DNA of 64,000 nucleotides, from the NCBI GenBank assembly GCA_037577475.1, contig CM075194.1, positions 21,872,492-21,936,491 of the forward strand, given 5' to 3'. This DNA comes from Chaunax sp. Z400. Lineage: Eukaryota > Chordata > Actinopteri > Lophiiformes > Chaunacidae. Both the position numbers and the translations under genes were made by a program. Below the pieces are notes generated by a model. That model was not told the DNA's origin, made no database searches, and saw only the letters and a program-made list of their open reading frames with translations. Within the stretch, counting starts at the first letter, position 1. Each line of letters starts with the position of its first letter. Below, piece after piece: positions 26,829 to 39,034 of this stretch.

Positions 26829-28071
26829 CACTGGTTCACTGCTGTTATCCCTTAGTCTGAATCTTACCCCAACAAGATGCCAGTTCATAGACCATTTTGA
26901 TGAGGGCACTCCAGATCTGCGACCCTGCTCTGCGTGAGTCTGTGTGGAAGTGTGTGTGTGATTTCTGAAATTGCAGGGTGTCCTTGATGCTGTTATCTGT
27001 CTTGCTGCCCGTCTTTCTCTTCTGTCACTCCCATGCCTCTTTTCTTTCTGTGCATTTTTCATGACTTTCTGAACAGGCTCTTCTGGGTCTGCTGTTAGAT
27101 TGTTGTTGCTTTCATGTAGCGACAAATAGAGACACAAGGTACAAATCCAGATGGCCTGTTCATCTGAAGCAATCAGAAAGGAACTGCATGTACAGTTTTT
27201 TTTTTTTCTGGGGGTGGTGTGACCTGTTGTTTTCAGATGGGAAGAGTTCAAGAAATCAAAGAAGAGTCTGTTATTTGACAGAGCAGGGTTCAACAGGTGG
27301 ATATCCTGCTGTCCCCTGACATTCTTTGCAGTCATTTTACACTCATATCTACATCTACAGATGATGTTTTAAACCTAAATTTCATTGATGAACTCAACAC
27401 AACTCACATCACTCCTCTGCACTCGACACTGTCTCTTTCGGCTCACGCATAAGGCGAAGCATCAAACATCAGGATAGATGCTCTAAGACTGGAGAACATG
27501 TTCTCCACTCGCCGGTATCGCTGCAAACCTGGTAAATCCCCCAGACATGAGTTACCTGCCCCGTCTCACTTTGCACTTCAAAGATGGCACGTCTGCTTTT
27601 TACTTTTCCCTTTCTCTTCCCTCCTGGCCTCGCTTTACACGCCTAATTGTACTAAGAGCTTTGATGGTGGGTGGGAAGAGAGCGAGTGTCGTGTTGTGGA
27701 GAAAAGGAATTCTCTGTCACTAATTAGTTGAAGAGAAAGTGGGGGGAAAAAAGTCTGCTCCGCAACACTCCAGACTATTGTCACTGTGAATTGATGGTAG
27801 TGAGGACTGGGAAGCAAGTTCTAAGTTGTAGGCTGCATGATTGATGCTCTAGGTGGGGTAACTTCTCCGGGATGATTTGGTACACAAAGTGCACACAGAG
27901 GGCGAGGTTCGTGTCCACAGCAGAGGACGAGAGGTTCAAATTTGTTAAAACAGATGCATTCCTGACCCTGACGTTGCCTTGCTAGCAAAAAGAAGAAAGT
28001 ATCATGAGTTAGATTAAAAGAAAATGATGGTAAGGATGCACGAAATGGAGTTTTTCAGCCTATACCAATAA

Positions 28072-28243
28072 CTGAGGCCCTGTTTACGTGACAATGGTTT
28101 TGCTAAAGACTGAATAGTTTTTCCTTTGCATTTCAAAGAAGTTCACACAACGTTTTGGAAACCACCACCGTGCATATGGACCAGCAAAAACGAGTGAAAT
28201 CGCTGTAATGTGTATGCCAAGGTATAGTTAGCGCTGTTGCTTT
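28072..28243. mobile_element. Left part of a possible old DNA element, interrupted by a SINE
   Basis: 'gaggccctgtttacgtgaca' and 'tttttcctttgcatttcaaa' resemble the end of a fish DNA element that begins with a GGCCC-TGTTTAC motif. Its likely continuation lies beyond the SINE at 28626-28760. Confidence 0.35.
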
Positions 28244-28625
28244 TTCATTCCTTCATTCATTTTCTGTAACCGCTTATCCTGTGTACGGTCGCAGCGGGGC
28301 TGGAGCCTATCCCAGCTGACTTTGGGGCCGAGGCAGGGTACATCCTGGACAAGTCGTTAGTTCATCACAGGGCCACACGTAGAGAGACAAGCGATCATTC
28401 TCACTCACATTCACGCCTACGGTCAATTTAGAGTCACAAATTCACCTCTACTGCATGTTTTTGGTGGTGGGAGGAAGCCGGAGAACCCGGAGAGAACCCA
28501 CGCAGACACGGGGAGAACATGCAAACTCCACACAGAAAAGTCCCAGGTCCTCAGGTGGATGGGGGTCCTGGTGAACCCAGGACCTTCTTGCTGTGAGGCA
28601 ACAGCTGCTATGCCACCGTGCTGCC
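28244..28625 (-). mobile_element. Nearly full-length tRNA-headed SINE with L2/CR1-type tail, minus strand
   Basis: Read on the minus strand: head 'ggcagcacggtggcatagca', B-box 'gggttcacc', then 'gtttgcatgttctccccgtg', 'tctgcgtgggttctctccgg', 'gctgggataggctccagccc', 'ggataagcggttacagaaaa' and a terminal TGAATGAA repeat. About 380 bp; a very common teleost SINE. Flanks 28223-28239 and 28626-28641 look like a decayed duplication (TATAGTTAG.. / TATGGTAGA.., both ending CTGTTG). Confidence 0.75.
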
Positions 28626-29082
28626 TATGGTAGAACTGTTGTTACGTGCTTCTCATGGCGGACAGTGATACTGATGATTTCACTTTTTTTGCATTTTAAA
28701 AATGCCGTCCTGTAACCTGTAGTTAATGCACACCTGAGGATAAGACAGGCTAAGATGTTCCTGGATTTAAAAAAAAAAAATCTCCCTCATGTCTGGACTG
28801 TGTGGCTCCAGGTGCAGCAGCCTGACATCATGCACCACAACTGAATGCTGCTATTGTTCTTCTCCTTCTACCGGTGCCAGCTGTACACCAGATGCCGCAG
28901 TTGTCAGGTCAATGAAAGTAATTTGGCTTTGTATTCTTGGCTGTATGATAACCAAAACCAGCACAACAAGCTTGAGAATGGCACTTTCTACGAAGAGCAC
29001 CTATAAAGTCCCATTTAAAAGTGTTTCAGCCACTCTCTCCGGCAACCATGCAGAGGTGTTTCAACAGTTTTAATCCCAAGCA

Positions 29083-29151
29083 CTGTTTCCCCCCCTGCAA
29101 TACTGTCTGCATGTGTCTGTTTCCCCCCCCTGCAATACTGTCTGCATGTGT
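29083..29151 (+). repeat. 34/35-bp tandem duplication
   Basis: Two adjacent copies of CTGTTTCCCCCC-TGCAATACTGTCTGCATGTGT. The second (29117-29151) has one extra C and otherwise appears identical, pointing to a recent duplication. Confidence 0.9.
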
Positions 29152-31286
29152 CAGGCTGTGCTGCTTTCTTATGGGGGTTTTTTTGGTGTTTTTTTTTTAT
29201 TGCGTTGCTTCTTTGAAACAATATGAAGTGCCTCTGGCGTGTGGGGCCAGTCTTGACAGAAAACAGAAATGTCTCCCTTTTCTTTTCTTTTCTTCTTCAA
29301 AGGCAGAGAGGGCTGTCTGCAGCGCCGACTCGATTAACAGTAGGGGAAAGGAAAGAAATGGAAGTGAGAGGGTGAGAGGACGAGGAGAGATTGACAAGAT
29401 GGCCAGCTGTGACTGAAACATAAGTTGTGTGGGACAGGACATGGAGAGATAGGAAACAGACAGGGATCGGAGGCTCTGGGTGATGGAGCATAATAGCAGG
29501 AATAAGTGACAAATGATACATAGACCTAGAAATTGTCCCAAGATGAGAAAAGAGTGGTAGGGAAAATTATCATAGGCTCTAATAGAGTCAAAAGAGATTA
29601 GAGGAAGGAAGATTTGAAGATAAAGTAGTTGGGGGGGAAAGACGGATGCCAGAACTGAGAGGGATGCAGAATATATAAGACAGTGATAGAGAGTGAAGAC
29701 ATCTTTGGTAGATAACAGTTTTGACCTACTTACATCTGACATTTGAGAGGAAACACAAAGGGTCCTGAGACCAGAGACGATGAGAAAAAGACACCGCAAA
29801 TCTGTCACAACCGATATTTGGAGCAGTGTTAAATTTTGATAGAACCCAGATACTGTTTGCAAATTCATGTCCACAAGCTACTGCATGCAAATGGGGGTTA
29901 ATTATTTATTCATTTAATGTAACCAAGATGGAGCTGTAAAATTGGAAGAGCTACGCTGTACCTGAGACGGTGACACGACAGAAACAAGGGGGTTTGAAAA
30001 ATGTTGAGCTCATGAGTTAACAGGGTATGCTTGAAAGGATGCTAGTCAGTGGAAAAGGAGTCTCTGTGTTCTCCACTGAGAGATGTGACGGAGCCCAAAG
30101 AGGGTTTGTACATCATTACTGTGTGCAGCTGTTACCTTGCTGCTGATGACGAGAAAATGATTTGTGAAGAGCAGACTTGTAATTGAGTGACATCTGGGAG
30201 CCACTGCAGGCCCCTACTGGTCCAGTGATCTTGTCATGTGCCAACTATGTGTCCTTCATTTCTCTTTGAGGTCCGGATACAAATACTTTGTGATTGAATC
30301 CCACCTGATCACAACAGAACACCTATCCTGCTATGCATGCTGCTCTTTTTTACTGTATCAACGTGCCGCCCTGTGGTTTCTGTGGGTCAGGTCACTGAGT
30401 CAGATGAGTTCTGTGTCTGTAACCAGTGTGCTGGATATACTTCAATAACCTCACACAGCTACAGCAAACCTCTGAACTGGGCTTGACTGATTTTCTTCAA
30501 CATTGCCCACTACTTTTACTAGCATGTACAGTACCTCTGTTTTTCAAGCAGCTCATTCTGGGAGTGGGATTTGTCTCAAATGAGGGTTTCAAGGGCATTT
30601 AACTCAAAGACTGTTCAATATTTTCTCGGAGAACGTTATGTACACACCTCCCATGTACTGGAGAGGGGCATTTCGATATTTTGGAAATTTTAAGGAATTC
30701 GTTCGTTTAATTTTTTAATATTAAAACATTGCATTTTTTCCCCTTGAATATGTATTAAATAAAGATTACAATTAACAAGGACAACTGAAATAACTTCTTT
30801 CTGATGGTATTTCTTCAATAATACACCTGTGACAGGGGGATCCTGAGCATTTCATGCTTGTTTGGAATATGAATTGAATGGCAATGTGAAGATCACCTGT
30901 TTATGCAGCTTCCCTCAGCTTCCCAGTTTAATCTGGGCGTATTTCTGCATTCATGACCTAGATAACTTCTATATTAATACGTACTTACGCATAGAGCCTT
31001 CTCATTATGTGCAGATTTCTATTGATATCACCGTTTGTTACCTAAAACACACACCGTTAAAAAGACCACTAAACATCATCATATTTACTCATTACAGTCT
31101 GGGAAGCTTAAAGCTTAAGCTTAAGCCCATATGAGACATATTTACATAACATATTTATGGGCCCCTTATGGAAGACCATAAGCATCTCAAGTCCTTCTCT
31201 GATGGTTTTTAATCCTTGAAGTACTTTCAAAGGGAATGGCAGAGCCTCTTGATGAATGTGGGCCGTCATGTGTTGATGAACAGCAA
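29152..31286. other. Intronic stretch, nothing recognised
   Basis: 29330-29720 is purine-rich on the + strand, which keeps a 225-codon frame open on the minus strand. No family features, start context or splice sites support it as a gene. Confidence 0.4.
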
Positions 31287-31407
31287 GAATATACCATATA
31301 GGCTGAACCCTCTCTTGGCAATCACTCTCATTTCTGTGACAAAAATAATTTCTACTCTCCACAAGGACTCGGATTTACTTGAACTTTCCATTTTATATGG
31401 TATATTC
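31287..31407. repeat. Perfect 14-bp inverted repeat around a 93-bp core
   Basis: GAATATACCATATA at 31287-31300 and its exact reverse complement TATATGGTATATTC at 31394-31407. It could be a MITE-like element or chance; no target duplication was seen. Confidence 0.5.
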
Positions 31408-31973
31408 AATGTTTTCTCCTGCTTTAAATATCTATTGGTGCGGCAAAATAAATGTTGATTCACCATAATAATTATTCACAATAAGAGATGAAAGGACCAG
31501 ATGTAGAGAACAGACCACCAAGAAGCTGTGATCAGGAGAAGGCAGCCATCAAACAGATATGAATCTGAACTCAAAGTTCGAAGGGGAGCCAATGTGAACA
31601 CTAGAGGCTGACCAATCATCAATCATCAATCATCATCAGGGTGTAGCTAAACATTAAACCTACTATCATAAATAAATATAGAGCTGAGCACCTGTTCCAG
31701 TCCGCAAAATGGAATTTGTGATTGCAACCCGTTGCCTAGCTAGCTGTATCTGACCTGTCAGAGATCGTGCAATTGAAAGTCACATATTTTGCATTCATTG
31801 ATTACCTGATCAGCTGTTTTTCCTCATCACTTGTGCCAAAACTGCAGCATCAGAAAATACTCTTACTCTTCTCTCGTAATTTGTAATTAGACAATTAAGA
31901 GAAGGCAGGACCTGTCATCTGTTGACGATTGATGATTGATTTCATTTACTCTGATGTTATTGATCGCTCTTTA

Positions 31974-32222
31974 GGCGGCTGTGGCTGAGGAGGCAGAGCG
32001 GTCGTCCAGTGATGGTTCGATTCCCAATCCCTGCAGTTTGTATGTCCTTGGGCAAGACACAAGCTCAATTTACGAATCCCGAAGGCAGGAAACCGTAGCC
32101 AGTGAATGGTCCTGACCCTCCACCACCAGTGTATGAATGTGTTTGAATGGATGAATGCTGACGTTTGTAGTAAAGCACTTTGAGTCCTCCATAAGACTAG
32201 AAAACCATTATAAATGCAACCT
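31974..32222 (+). mobile_element. tRNA-derived SINE ('aaagcactttgagt' tail family)
   Basis: Head 'ggcggctgtggctgaggagg' with A-box-like region, B-box 'ggttcgattcccaat', body 'tgtccttgggcaagacacaa' and 'ccaccaccagtgtatgaatg', tail 'taaagcactttgagtcctcc' and 'gaaaaccattataaatgcaa'. A standard acanthomorph SINE, nearly complete. Truncated relatives lie at 23693-23832, 50213-50275 and 51195-51245. Confidence 0.75.
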
Positions 32223-34010
32223 GTGCTCTTTTGGAAAAAAAGAAAAAAACAATACTAGTGTTTGTGTGTTCATTTGAAAGGGGGTGATTTTTTTCTGCTG
32301 CTGATTGATTAACATCTCCTAGAATGTAAGTTTGTATACAAAAGAATAATAAATTACTTCTATATGCCTATATATATATTAATTTTTTTCATTTATTCTA
32401 TATAATTTATATATTCCTATTTTATTTAACCCGCTGATGCCATGTTTCGGTAAATATTTTTTAAGTTATACAAGTTTTATATTTTTCTTCTCAGGGTAGG
32501 CTCCCATGTCGATGTTGTATCTGGGTTTTTTTCTTCCACTCAAAGTTAGGGATCTTAAACATGTTCCCTCCAACCTCGTCTGTTTCACTCCCCTGCTGAA
32601 TCAGTGCACAATTAGCTGCTGGGATCCTGCCCTTGTTGCCCTCTGAGCACCGGGGATATGACTCTCAGTCTTCCTCAGCATTTCTTTCCAGCCCAACAGC
32701 AGCTGATTTTACTCATTACATCCTCCCTTGCCTTTTAAGTGATGCCATTCAGTTGTACACACTGCTGTGGCGACTGATTAGAAAACATCATGCTGTTAAT
32801 CCTGGGTGTTTGTTACAATTTACCACGGAGCAATCTTTCAGTTTAAAAATTCATTTTTAATGGAAGTTTTGTGAGTGGGTGAAGGAGAGTTTAAGCCATA
32901 CTTCTCAGTAGAAAACCAAGTAATCAGTCAGTCACTGATATTGATCAAATACCCTATCAGCCTCACACAGAAACATTATGGCCCATTTGCACAATGACAC
33001 AGGTGACACAACTGTGAGCCATGAACAAAATTTAAAGTTGCTGAAGTCACTGAACAATCTGAAGCCATCACTTCACCGTGGCTGAGAAAAGTGAGATTTT
33101 ATGTTTTTCACTGCTGTCAGAAGGTCCCACAAATCAATCTGTCACTAAGGTAGTTATTGGTTGATCCCAACAATTTAAAAAGCTAGTCTGCAGGAGGTAT
33201 TGCAGAACGACAGCGAAAGTTGTTTAAGCCTGATCACGGCTCTCCTATGCTAATCCTTACCAACCTCAACTTAATATATTTGTCAGTTTTTCAAGGTAAG
33301 AAATTCAGTTTGACACAGCAGTACATGGAAAGAGGTAGCAGAAGGAAGTACTAAGAATTAATAGTAAAGTAAAAAAAAGAAAGGAAAATATACCAAAAAA
33401 AGGAAAATATACTGAGCAACTTTGAAAACACATATTTTTAACAACCCAATATTTTCCTTTCACTTCTTGCCCTAATCTACTTAAAGAAACAAACATGTGA
33501 TACATAGAAAAGACTTTTTTAAGTACTCAAAACCAAAACATGTTAAATCATAAATAACCATCAATTAGAAAAGCATCATGGTCATTGGTGCATTTCAGAG
33601 TAAATGATGGTGGTGGTGTGATTTTAAATTTTTCCGCATGATTTAACGCACCTGACCAAGGCTATAAAAACTCGGGCAAAATTAATATCTTACTGAAACA
33701 ACTGATGATGCCACGACTTCCGCAAAACTGACATGACCAGACAATTGGGATGCTGATGATGCTGATGGCCAAAAACTCGGCAGACACGTGCAGCACAGAT
33801 GTTACAGATGTTATGGCTCATTGCACAGTGGAGGCAGATCACATTTATTGAGAAGGCCGGATTTAATTTTCACAGAGCTGATGATCGTAGGCGTGTGTAT
33901 CGTAATTGTGCTGTATATGTGCTGTTTGTACATACATGTGCAACATGTGTATTACTACCTGTGCGCCTAACATGTGCCTTATAACAGAGTGGTGTATGGT
34001 TGAGTCTTCA
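32223..34010. other. Intronic stretch, nothing recognised
   Basis: AT-rich, with a small duplication of 'aggaaaatatac' at 33381-33412. No supported gene. Confidence 0.4.
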
Positions 34011-34303
34011 TCAGGTGGAGTAGGAGGTACTGGGCGCTGTGGTGTTGTGCAGCCTGATGGCTGATGGCATGAAGGAGCCTCCCAAGCGCTTTGAGGCCCG
34101 TGGCTGGATGAGTCTGTGTCTGAATGTGCTCCTGAGCTCAGCTCAACACAGAGAGGATGGGAGGTATTGTCCATGACGGCTTTCAGCTTTCCTGTCATCC
34201 CTCTTCTCTGTCACAGCTTCTACACTATCCAGTTCCACCCCCACCACAGAGCTGGCCTTCCTCACCAGCTTATTCCGTCTGTTTGCACCACAGCTTCCGA
34301 TAT
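34011..34303 (-). pseudogene. C-terminal end of an L2/CR1-type LINE ORF2, frameshifted
   Basis: On the minus strand the translation reads, in pieces, R-R-N-K-L-V-R-K-A-S-S-V-V-G then V-E-L-D-S-V-E-A-V-T-E-K-R (from about 34300 down), next A-V-M-D-N-T-S-H-P-L in a second frame, and R-S-T-F-R-H-R-L followed by G-G-S-F-M-P-S-A-I-R-L-H-N in a third, with a stop at 34011-34013. This order (RKAGS-VVG, DN-SHPL, RSSF-RL, SFLP-AIRLYN) is the well-known extreme C-terminus of reverse-transcriptase polyproteins of L2-like fish LINEs. At least two frameshifts and the absence of the endonuclease and reverse-transcriptase core make it a dead 5'-truncated copy. The parent protein copies its RNA into DNA at a nicked target; this fragment cannot. 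Confidence 0.75.
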
Positions 34304-36340
34304 TTTTGTCTGAATTCTATTATAATACAACAAGTTATAATAATAATGCTCAGACCGGTGATATTTTATACGCATCTTTGGGTCTACAAATCCCATGAAA
34401 AAAGCAAAACCAATAATATGATAATCTATCAATCCTGTCTGACTTCCCTGACCTGTCAGTGGAACTCAGCACTGAGCCCATAGCCAGTTTGAAGAAGTAA
34501 ATCTCACTGTTCTTCTCTCCTAGTTGTCATTGGTTTCTCTGTGAAGTTTTACTTATGTAATGCTGTAAAGTAAAGTGAAATAAATCACTGGTTGTGTGCT
34601 TTTGTCTTACTGAGAGAGGTGCCAGCAAACCTCTCATTTTGGAATGGAAATACAGCAGCAATTATCGTTTGTGTGTCCTGTTGCATTGCTTCCATTTTTG
34701 TGCAATAATTATTGCAGCACATACATATTCAGCGCATACTGTATGTGCATAACAACCATTTCTGAAACCCATGTTGTGTGCGACCATAGAACATGTTCAT
34801 TTTTGAGCTGCCAGCATTGGTTACCTATTCAAATCTTAACCCTTCCAAGAAAGATGAAACAGCTGTGTACACATCTGCCTCAGGACCTCTTGGATCAATC
34901 AGGCATGCAGTTAGACACCCTCGATCAGGCAGCTGATCACATAGTTGCTGACAAGAGTTCTCTTTAGGGTAATGGTGGAGCAGCCAAGCCCCTATTAGTG
35001 TCCATCAACAGCTGCACTAAATGCCAGACTGACAGTGTAACTGTTTGGAAATACCACAGGCCTGGATGCCAAACGAAGAGGTGGGAGCCATGCCCTGATA
35101 GCTGCATCTCCACTGCCAGTCTGTGTCTGAGGCCAGGCTGAGGTGTAATAGCCCCTACAATCAAGAATACAATATCATCTCAAGAGCAGCAGACTGGGGT
35201 TGCCAGGAAAGATCTGATGGAAACCCAATTAAGTTGCCTTTTTGCTCAGTGTAGTCCTTTAGTCCCTGCAAACTAAACGAAGCGTGTGCTTTTAATAAAC
35301 TCCCAGTACGCAAACTATTTATTTCTTCTTTGGCCATTAGTCAGATATCTTTGACCCATTAGTCAATATAGTAAATTTATTTTACTGATTACATTAGAGA
35401 CTAATTGTTGCCGGCATGTTATATTTGCATAAGTTGGCGAAGTAACAATTTAAACTGTTTTTTTATTTAAGTTGAATCAACAGGGGAAAATGTTTTTTTT
35501 TGTGCTTAGGTTGAAATAAAAGAAAGTAACAAATTTCAGATTCTCTCACATCCAGAACCAGCCGGCGACAGCCTCTCCTGCTTCGACTCCTCCTGGGCTC
35601 GGGTAATTCAAATAAATAAACATCATTCTCTATTCAGCCCAAAATGACTCGGCAGACGAATTGCTTTGTATTAGTGGCAAACACAGCAGTAGACGAAGGT
35701 GGCCCACCAATCAAACGCAGCACGTAAATCCTCTGGGGAAAATAATACTTTGCAATTCCTATTATTTTTAAACAGCTTTATATTTCTCAGTATTTGCACA
35801 GTTAGATTACTTCATCCCCGGCTGTTCAAGAATGTTTATAGAATAGAAATCTCAACGTGGTACCACTACAGCACATATTCAGGGCATTCGTAGTATAGGG
35901 CCTGTCCACTTCTTCCATGCAACATGACCTTTGCCACTTCAGTACATGCTGGGCTTTATGGACGTGGTGAATCATTATTGCTGGTGGAACAGTGTGGAAG
36001 TAGGCTTTGTTACCATGGCAATTACATTCTCCCTTTCCCACCAACAGAAATGGACAGACAGCCGCAAAGATGCAGAGAGGAGAGAGGATGAGTGGCTCTC
36101 AGAGGAGCACATTAAAACAGAGAGAAACACAGATGGATTTAGGCCCCCAGGGTTAGGCTTGGCTCACTGCTAGTGTATTAAGAAATATATAGCCTCCTGT
36201 AAAGACGGGACATATTGTAAAAGGAAAAAAAAGGCCAGAGTCTTGTTTATCAGCCATGATGATAAACTTTTTGTTACTCTGGGCCAGGGGCGCTGAAAAG
36301 GATTTCAGGCCTCACATTCACCCCCTACCTCATACACCAG
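34304..36340. other. Intronic stretch, nothing recognised
   Basis: No supported gene or RNA. Short ORFs of up to 107 codons lack any recognisable motif. Confidence 0.4.
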
Positions 36341-36349
36341 CCTCACTCC

Positions 36350-36412
36350 TTTGCAAAGTGTCATGAGATAACTTTTGCTGTGATGTGTGTAAATAAAGAT
36401 TGACTTGACTTG
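36350..36412 (+). repeat. LINE-tail type repeat fragment
   Basis: 'aagtgtcatgagataacttt', 'tgctgtgatgtgtgtaaata' and 'aagattgacttgacttg' are the tail of the same broad repeat class as 355-578. Confidence 0.5.
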
Positions 36413-36975
36413 TCATAAGTCCATTTCAGACTCAAGCCAGCAGCTCTCTGAACAGCACACATGCAATCAGCTCTGACTTCTATTTTATTGTGCAGCTTGC
36501 AGAAGTATTGGGCACATTTCAGTCAAGAGCTTCTCAACTCTTCTAAATCTCATCTAAACTATACAACGTGGCTTATTGTGTGTGTGTGTGGCGGTGCAAG
36601 CTGCAGCCACTCAGTCACACTAAGTGCAGCAGTGGCTGGCTTGACAAGAAAAAGAGGAATCAATATACTCCACTGGTATTACCATCACTGTGCTGGTCGG
36701 GCTGTAATCATTGTTGGTTCTGGCATATCATGTGGAACTCATTTGTGTCTGTAATGAGGGCAGCATTTGTTACAATGCTTCATAACTAAAGCTGTAGTTT
36801 TCTTTTCTTTTTGTTTTCTATTTCTGCCCGCCTTTACCCGCGCTGTTTTATTTCTCATGTCTGCTCATTTCTGTGATCCATTATCACAAGATCTAGTCCA
36901 CTAATAGCTCCAACGCAGCAGCAACAAAATCACTTATAACTCGGCGTCACTCAGAGGAAATGGTCGATTTGTGTG

Positions 36976-37023
36976 CTTTTCTTTTCTTTTTCTTTTTCTT
37001 TTCTTTTCTTTTTCTTTTTTTTC
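36976..37023 (+). repeat. 48-nt pure polypyrimidine tract (CTTTT)n
   Basis: Only C and T over 48 bases with mirror-like CTTTT/CTTTTT units, a candidate intramolecular triplex (H-DNA) sequence. Confidence 0.85.
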
Positions 37024-37985
37024 ATCATATATCTCAACCACCAAATTGTCTGGAAAGATGCAGGCAGCTTTATTCTTCAGCAGCGTTCCATTATGGTTGA
37101 TATATGCCAGTCGTTAGTTGAGGAAATCCACGATGAGTTTCTTATTCTGCAAGCTGCGTGCAGCCACAAGTAATTAAAAGAAGCACCTGTTTGGCAGGAC
37201 AGCTAATTAAATTAGCTATTGCTTTATGCGGGTATATGTGTGGCTGTGAGTGGGCTGTGAGCTTCATGCATGCACAAATGGGCTAGTGAGCATTTTGAAG
37301 TGTGTGTTTTTGTATTTATGAGGTTTTTTATTTTATTGGCAATTGAAAGCTGGCTCACTGAATCCGCTGATGAGTTTGTGTTTGCCTCTATGCCTCTGTG
37401 GGACAGTCCCGTCCTTAGATAATCCAGTCAGTGCCTCACATCACCACAAACAATCTGTGTGTGCAAACACAAGCCCAGTCATATGACCTCCTGACCAGTC
37501 TGCCACTCTCTGAAGAGCTTAGGGTGTGACTGCAAGCGAAGTGTTGATTGTTCACTCCTCCTGGTTGTCCTCATGTATGTGTTCAGGCAGAAGAATGTGC
37601 TGAGTGTACATAAAGTACAAGGCAAAGAGGGTGATTTGTGTGTCTGCTCATGCATGCCACAGACCCCACACATCTCTGTCAACATGACACCCCACGTGTT
37701 AATGTGTGGCAGAGACTCTTTCACCCTGGCATCTGAAAATAAACAGAAGGACATCTTTATCCACTTGTTTTCAGTCTGTGATGGAGAGGAGCTTTAAATT
37801 ACAGCCATCTCTTTGCTGCCTCCCTCAGCAGCAGCAGCAGGCGCCTGCAGGAGTCTGTGTGGTGTTAGCAGATTCTCACCCCCTGCAGTGTTGTTGCTCA
37901 AACTGAAGCTGTGTAGCAGAGGTGCTGACAAACATGGCGGCGGGCCGTGCATTTTATACCCAGGCCTTGCTATCTCCCCCCCCCA

Positions 37986-37986
<1 letters not shown>

Positions 37987-38018
<32 letters not shown>
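37987..38018 (+). repeat. (CA)n microsatellite
   Basis: 32 bp of CA dinucleotides after a C-rich run. Confidence 0.95.
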
Positions 38019-38022
<4 letters not shown>

Positions 38023-38950
38023 AATCGTACAGGACAGGCTTCTGCATCACGAATAGATATCTCATAGCCCAAATCGATGTCACTACCACCGGAAGAAGAA
38101 CACACTCCAATCAGTCACATTTACCCACATGACCACCAAGCAAGCAAAATGCTGTGGAACCCAAACACAACGCACAGCCAGGACACTGAATATGAACATC
38201 ATTCACACCAGCAGAAACCATCTAATGCAATGATAATAACAGACAGCCATTAACAGGCCTGGCATCAGCATGAAGTCTGTCTGTTTATCCCTCGGCTCCC
38301 TTTCAGAAATGTGGACCCAACAAACAGAGCTGTTTATGGTCCTGAAACAACAGCTAAGCTACTCACACATGTCTTTATTTTATTTTTTTTTATTACAGAA
38401 ACATACGGCTTAAACAGAAGGAGCAAAAATAACTAAATACACAAAGTAACTAAATACACAAATACTGAGCCCCCTTAAGATCCCTCATGGTGCCGAGCTG
38501 GACAGTACATCAGTGCTTTCAGTTCCAATAAAAGGTCCTTAGTGATTTCTATAGAGACCAACCAGTGCTGACAGTCGTATCTGGTCGTATGTCTTGAATA
38601 CATTTTAATGTGTAAATTCACAGTCCATAGGGCTTAATAAAAATTTAAAGCACTACAATTTAAGATCTAAGATGATGCTACATTCGTGATGCCAGATCTT
38701 GATCAAGCAGAAAAGAAGCGACTGTGCTCCTAAATAAAGACCTTATAGAAACACTGTAACTTGTTATTTACATTTTTATTGTTCTCTGGAAGGGGACAAG
38801 TGAGTCTGCCTCATTATGATACACTCTTCTATTAAAGAACTAAATTGTCGAAGCTGAGGTCTATTTACCCGTAACAGTTTATATTCTTTACAAGCAGCAC
38901 ACATGATACATTGTTCAAATCTTCCTATTTGCATTAATCAGCAGACTGAT

Positions 38951-39034
38951 TGACATTGTATGACAGTGATGTTTCTCATGCAGTCCCTCACTGAAAGAAG
39001 ACTATGTGAGAAACGTCAGTGTCGTACCAAGTTA
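38951..39034 (+). ncRNA. Candidate miRNA-like hairpin (unverified)
   Basis: GACAGTGATGTTTCTCATGC... at 38962-38984 pairs with the arm at 39001-39023 (ACTATGTGAGAAACGTCAGT...): 21 of 23 positions pair if G-U is allowed, around a 16-nt loop. The stem continues outward about 11 positions (38951-38961 with 39024-39034) with two mismatches. An 84-nt single hairpin with a 34-position stem resembles a miRNA precursor. I do not recognise a known miRNA. A palindromic transposon relic would look the same, so this is a structural call only. Confidence 0.3.

Noticed and set aside
26679..27335. 218-codon minus-strand ORF with a Cys-Val tail
   Set aside because: The tail is the (CA)n microsatellite read on the other strand, and the remainder has no recognisable features.
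29197..29874. 225-codon minus-strand ORF
   Set aside because: It is Leu/Ser/Phe-rich because the + strand is purine-rich here. It has no recognisable domain, signal or splice context and extends through homopolymer runs.
33863..34198. 111-codon minus-strand ORF as a host gene
   Set aside because: Its start is one frame of the frameshifted LINE C-terminus; the remainder is out-of-frame translation.
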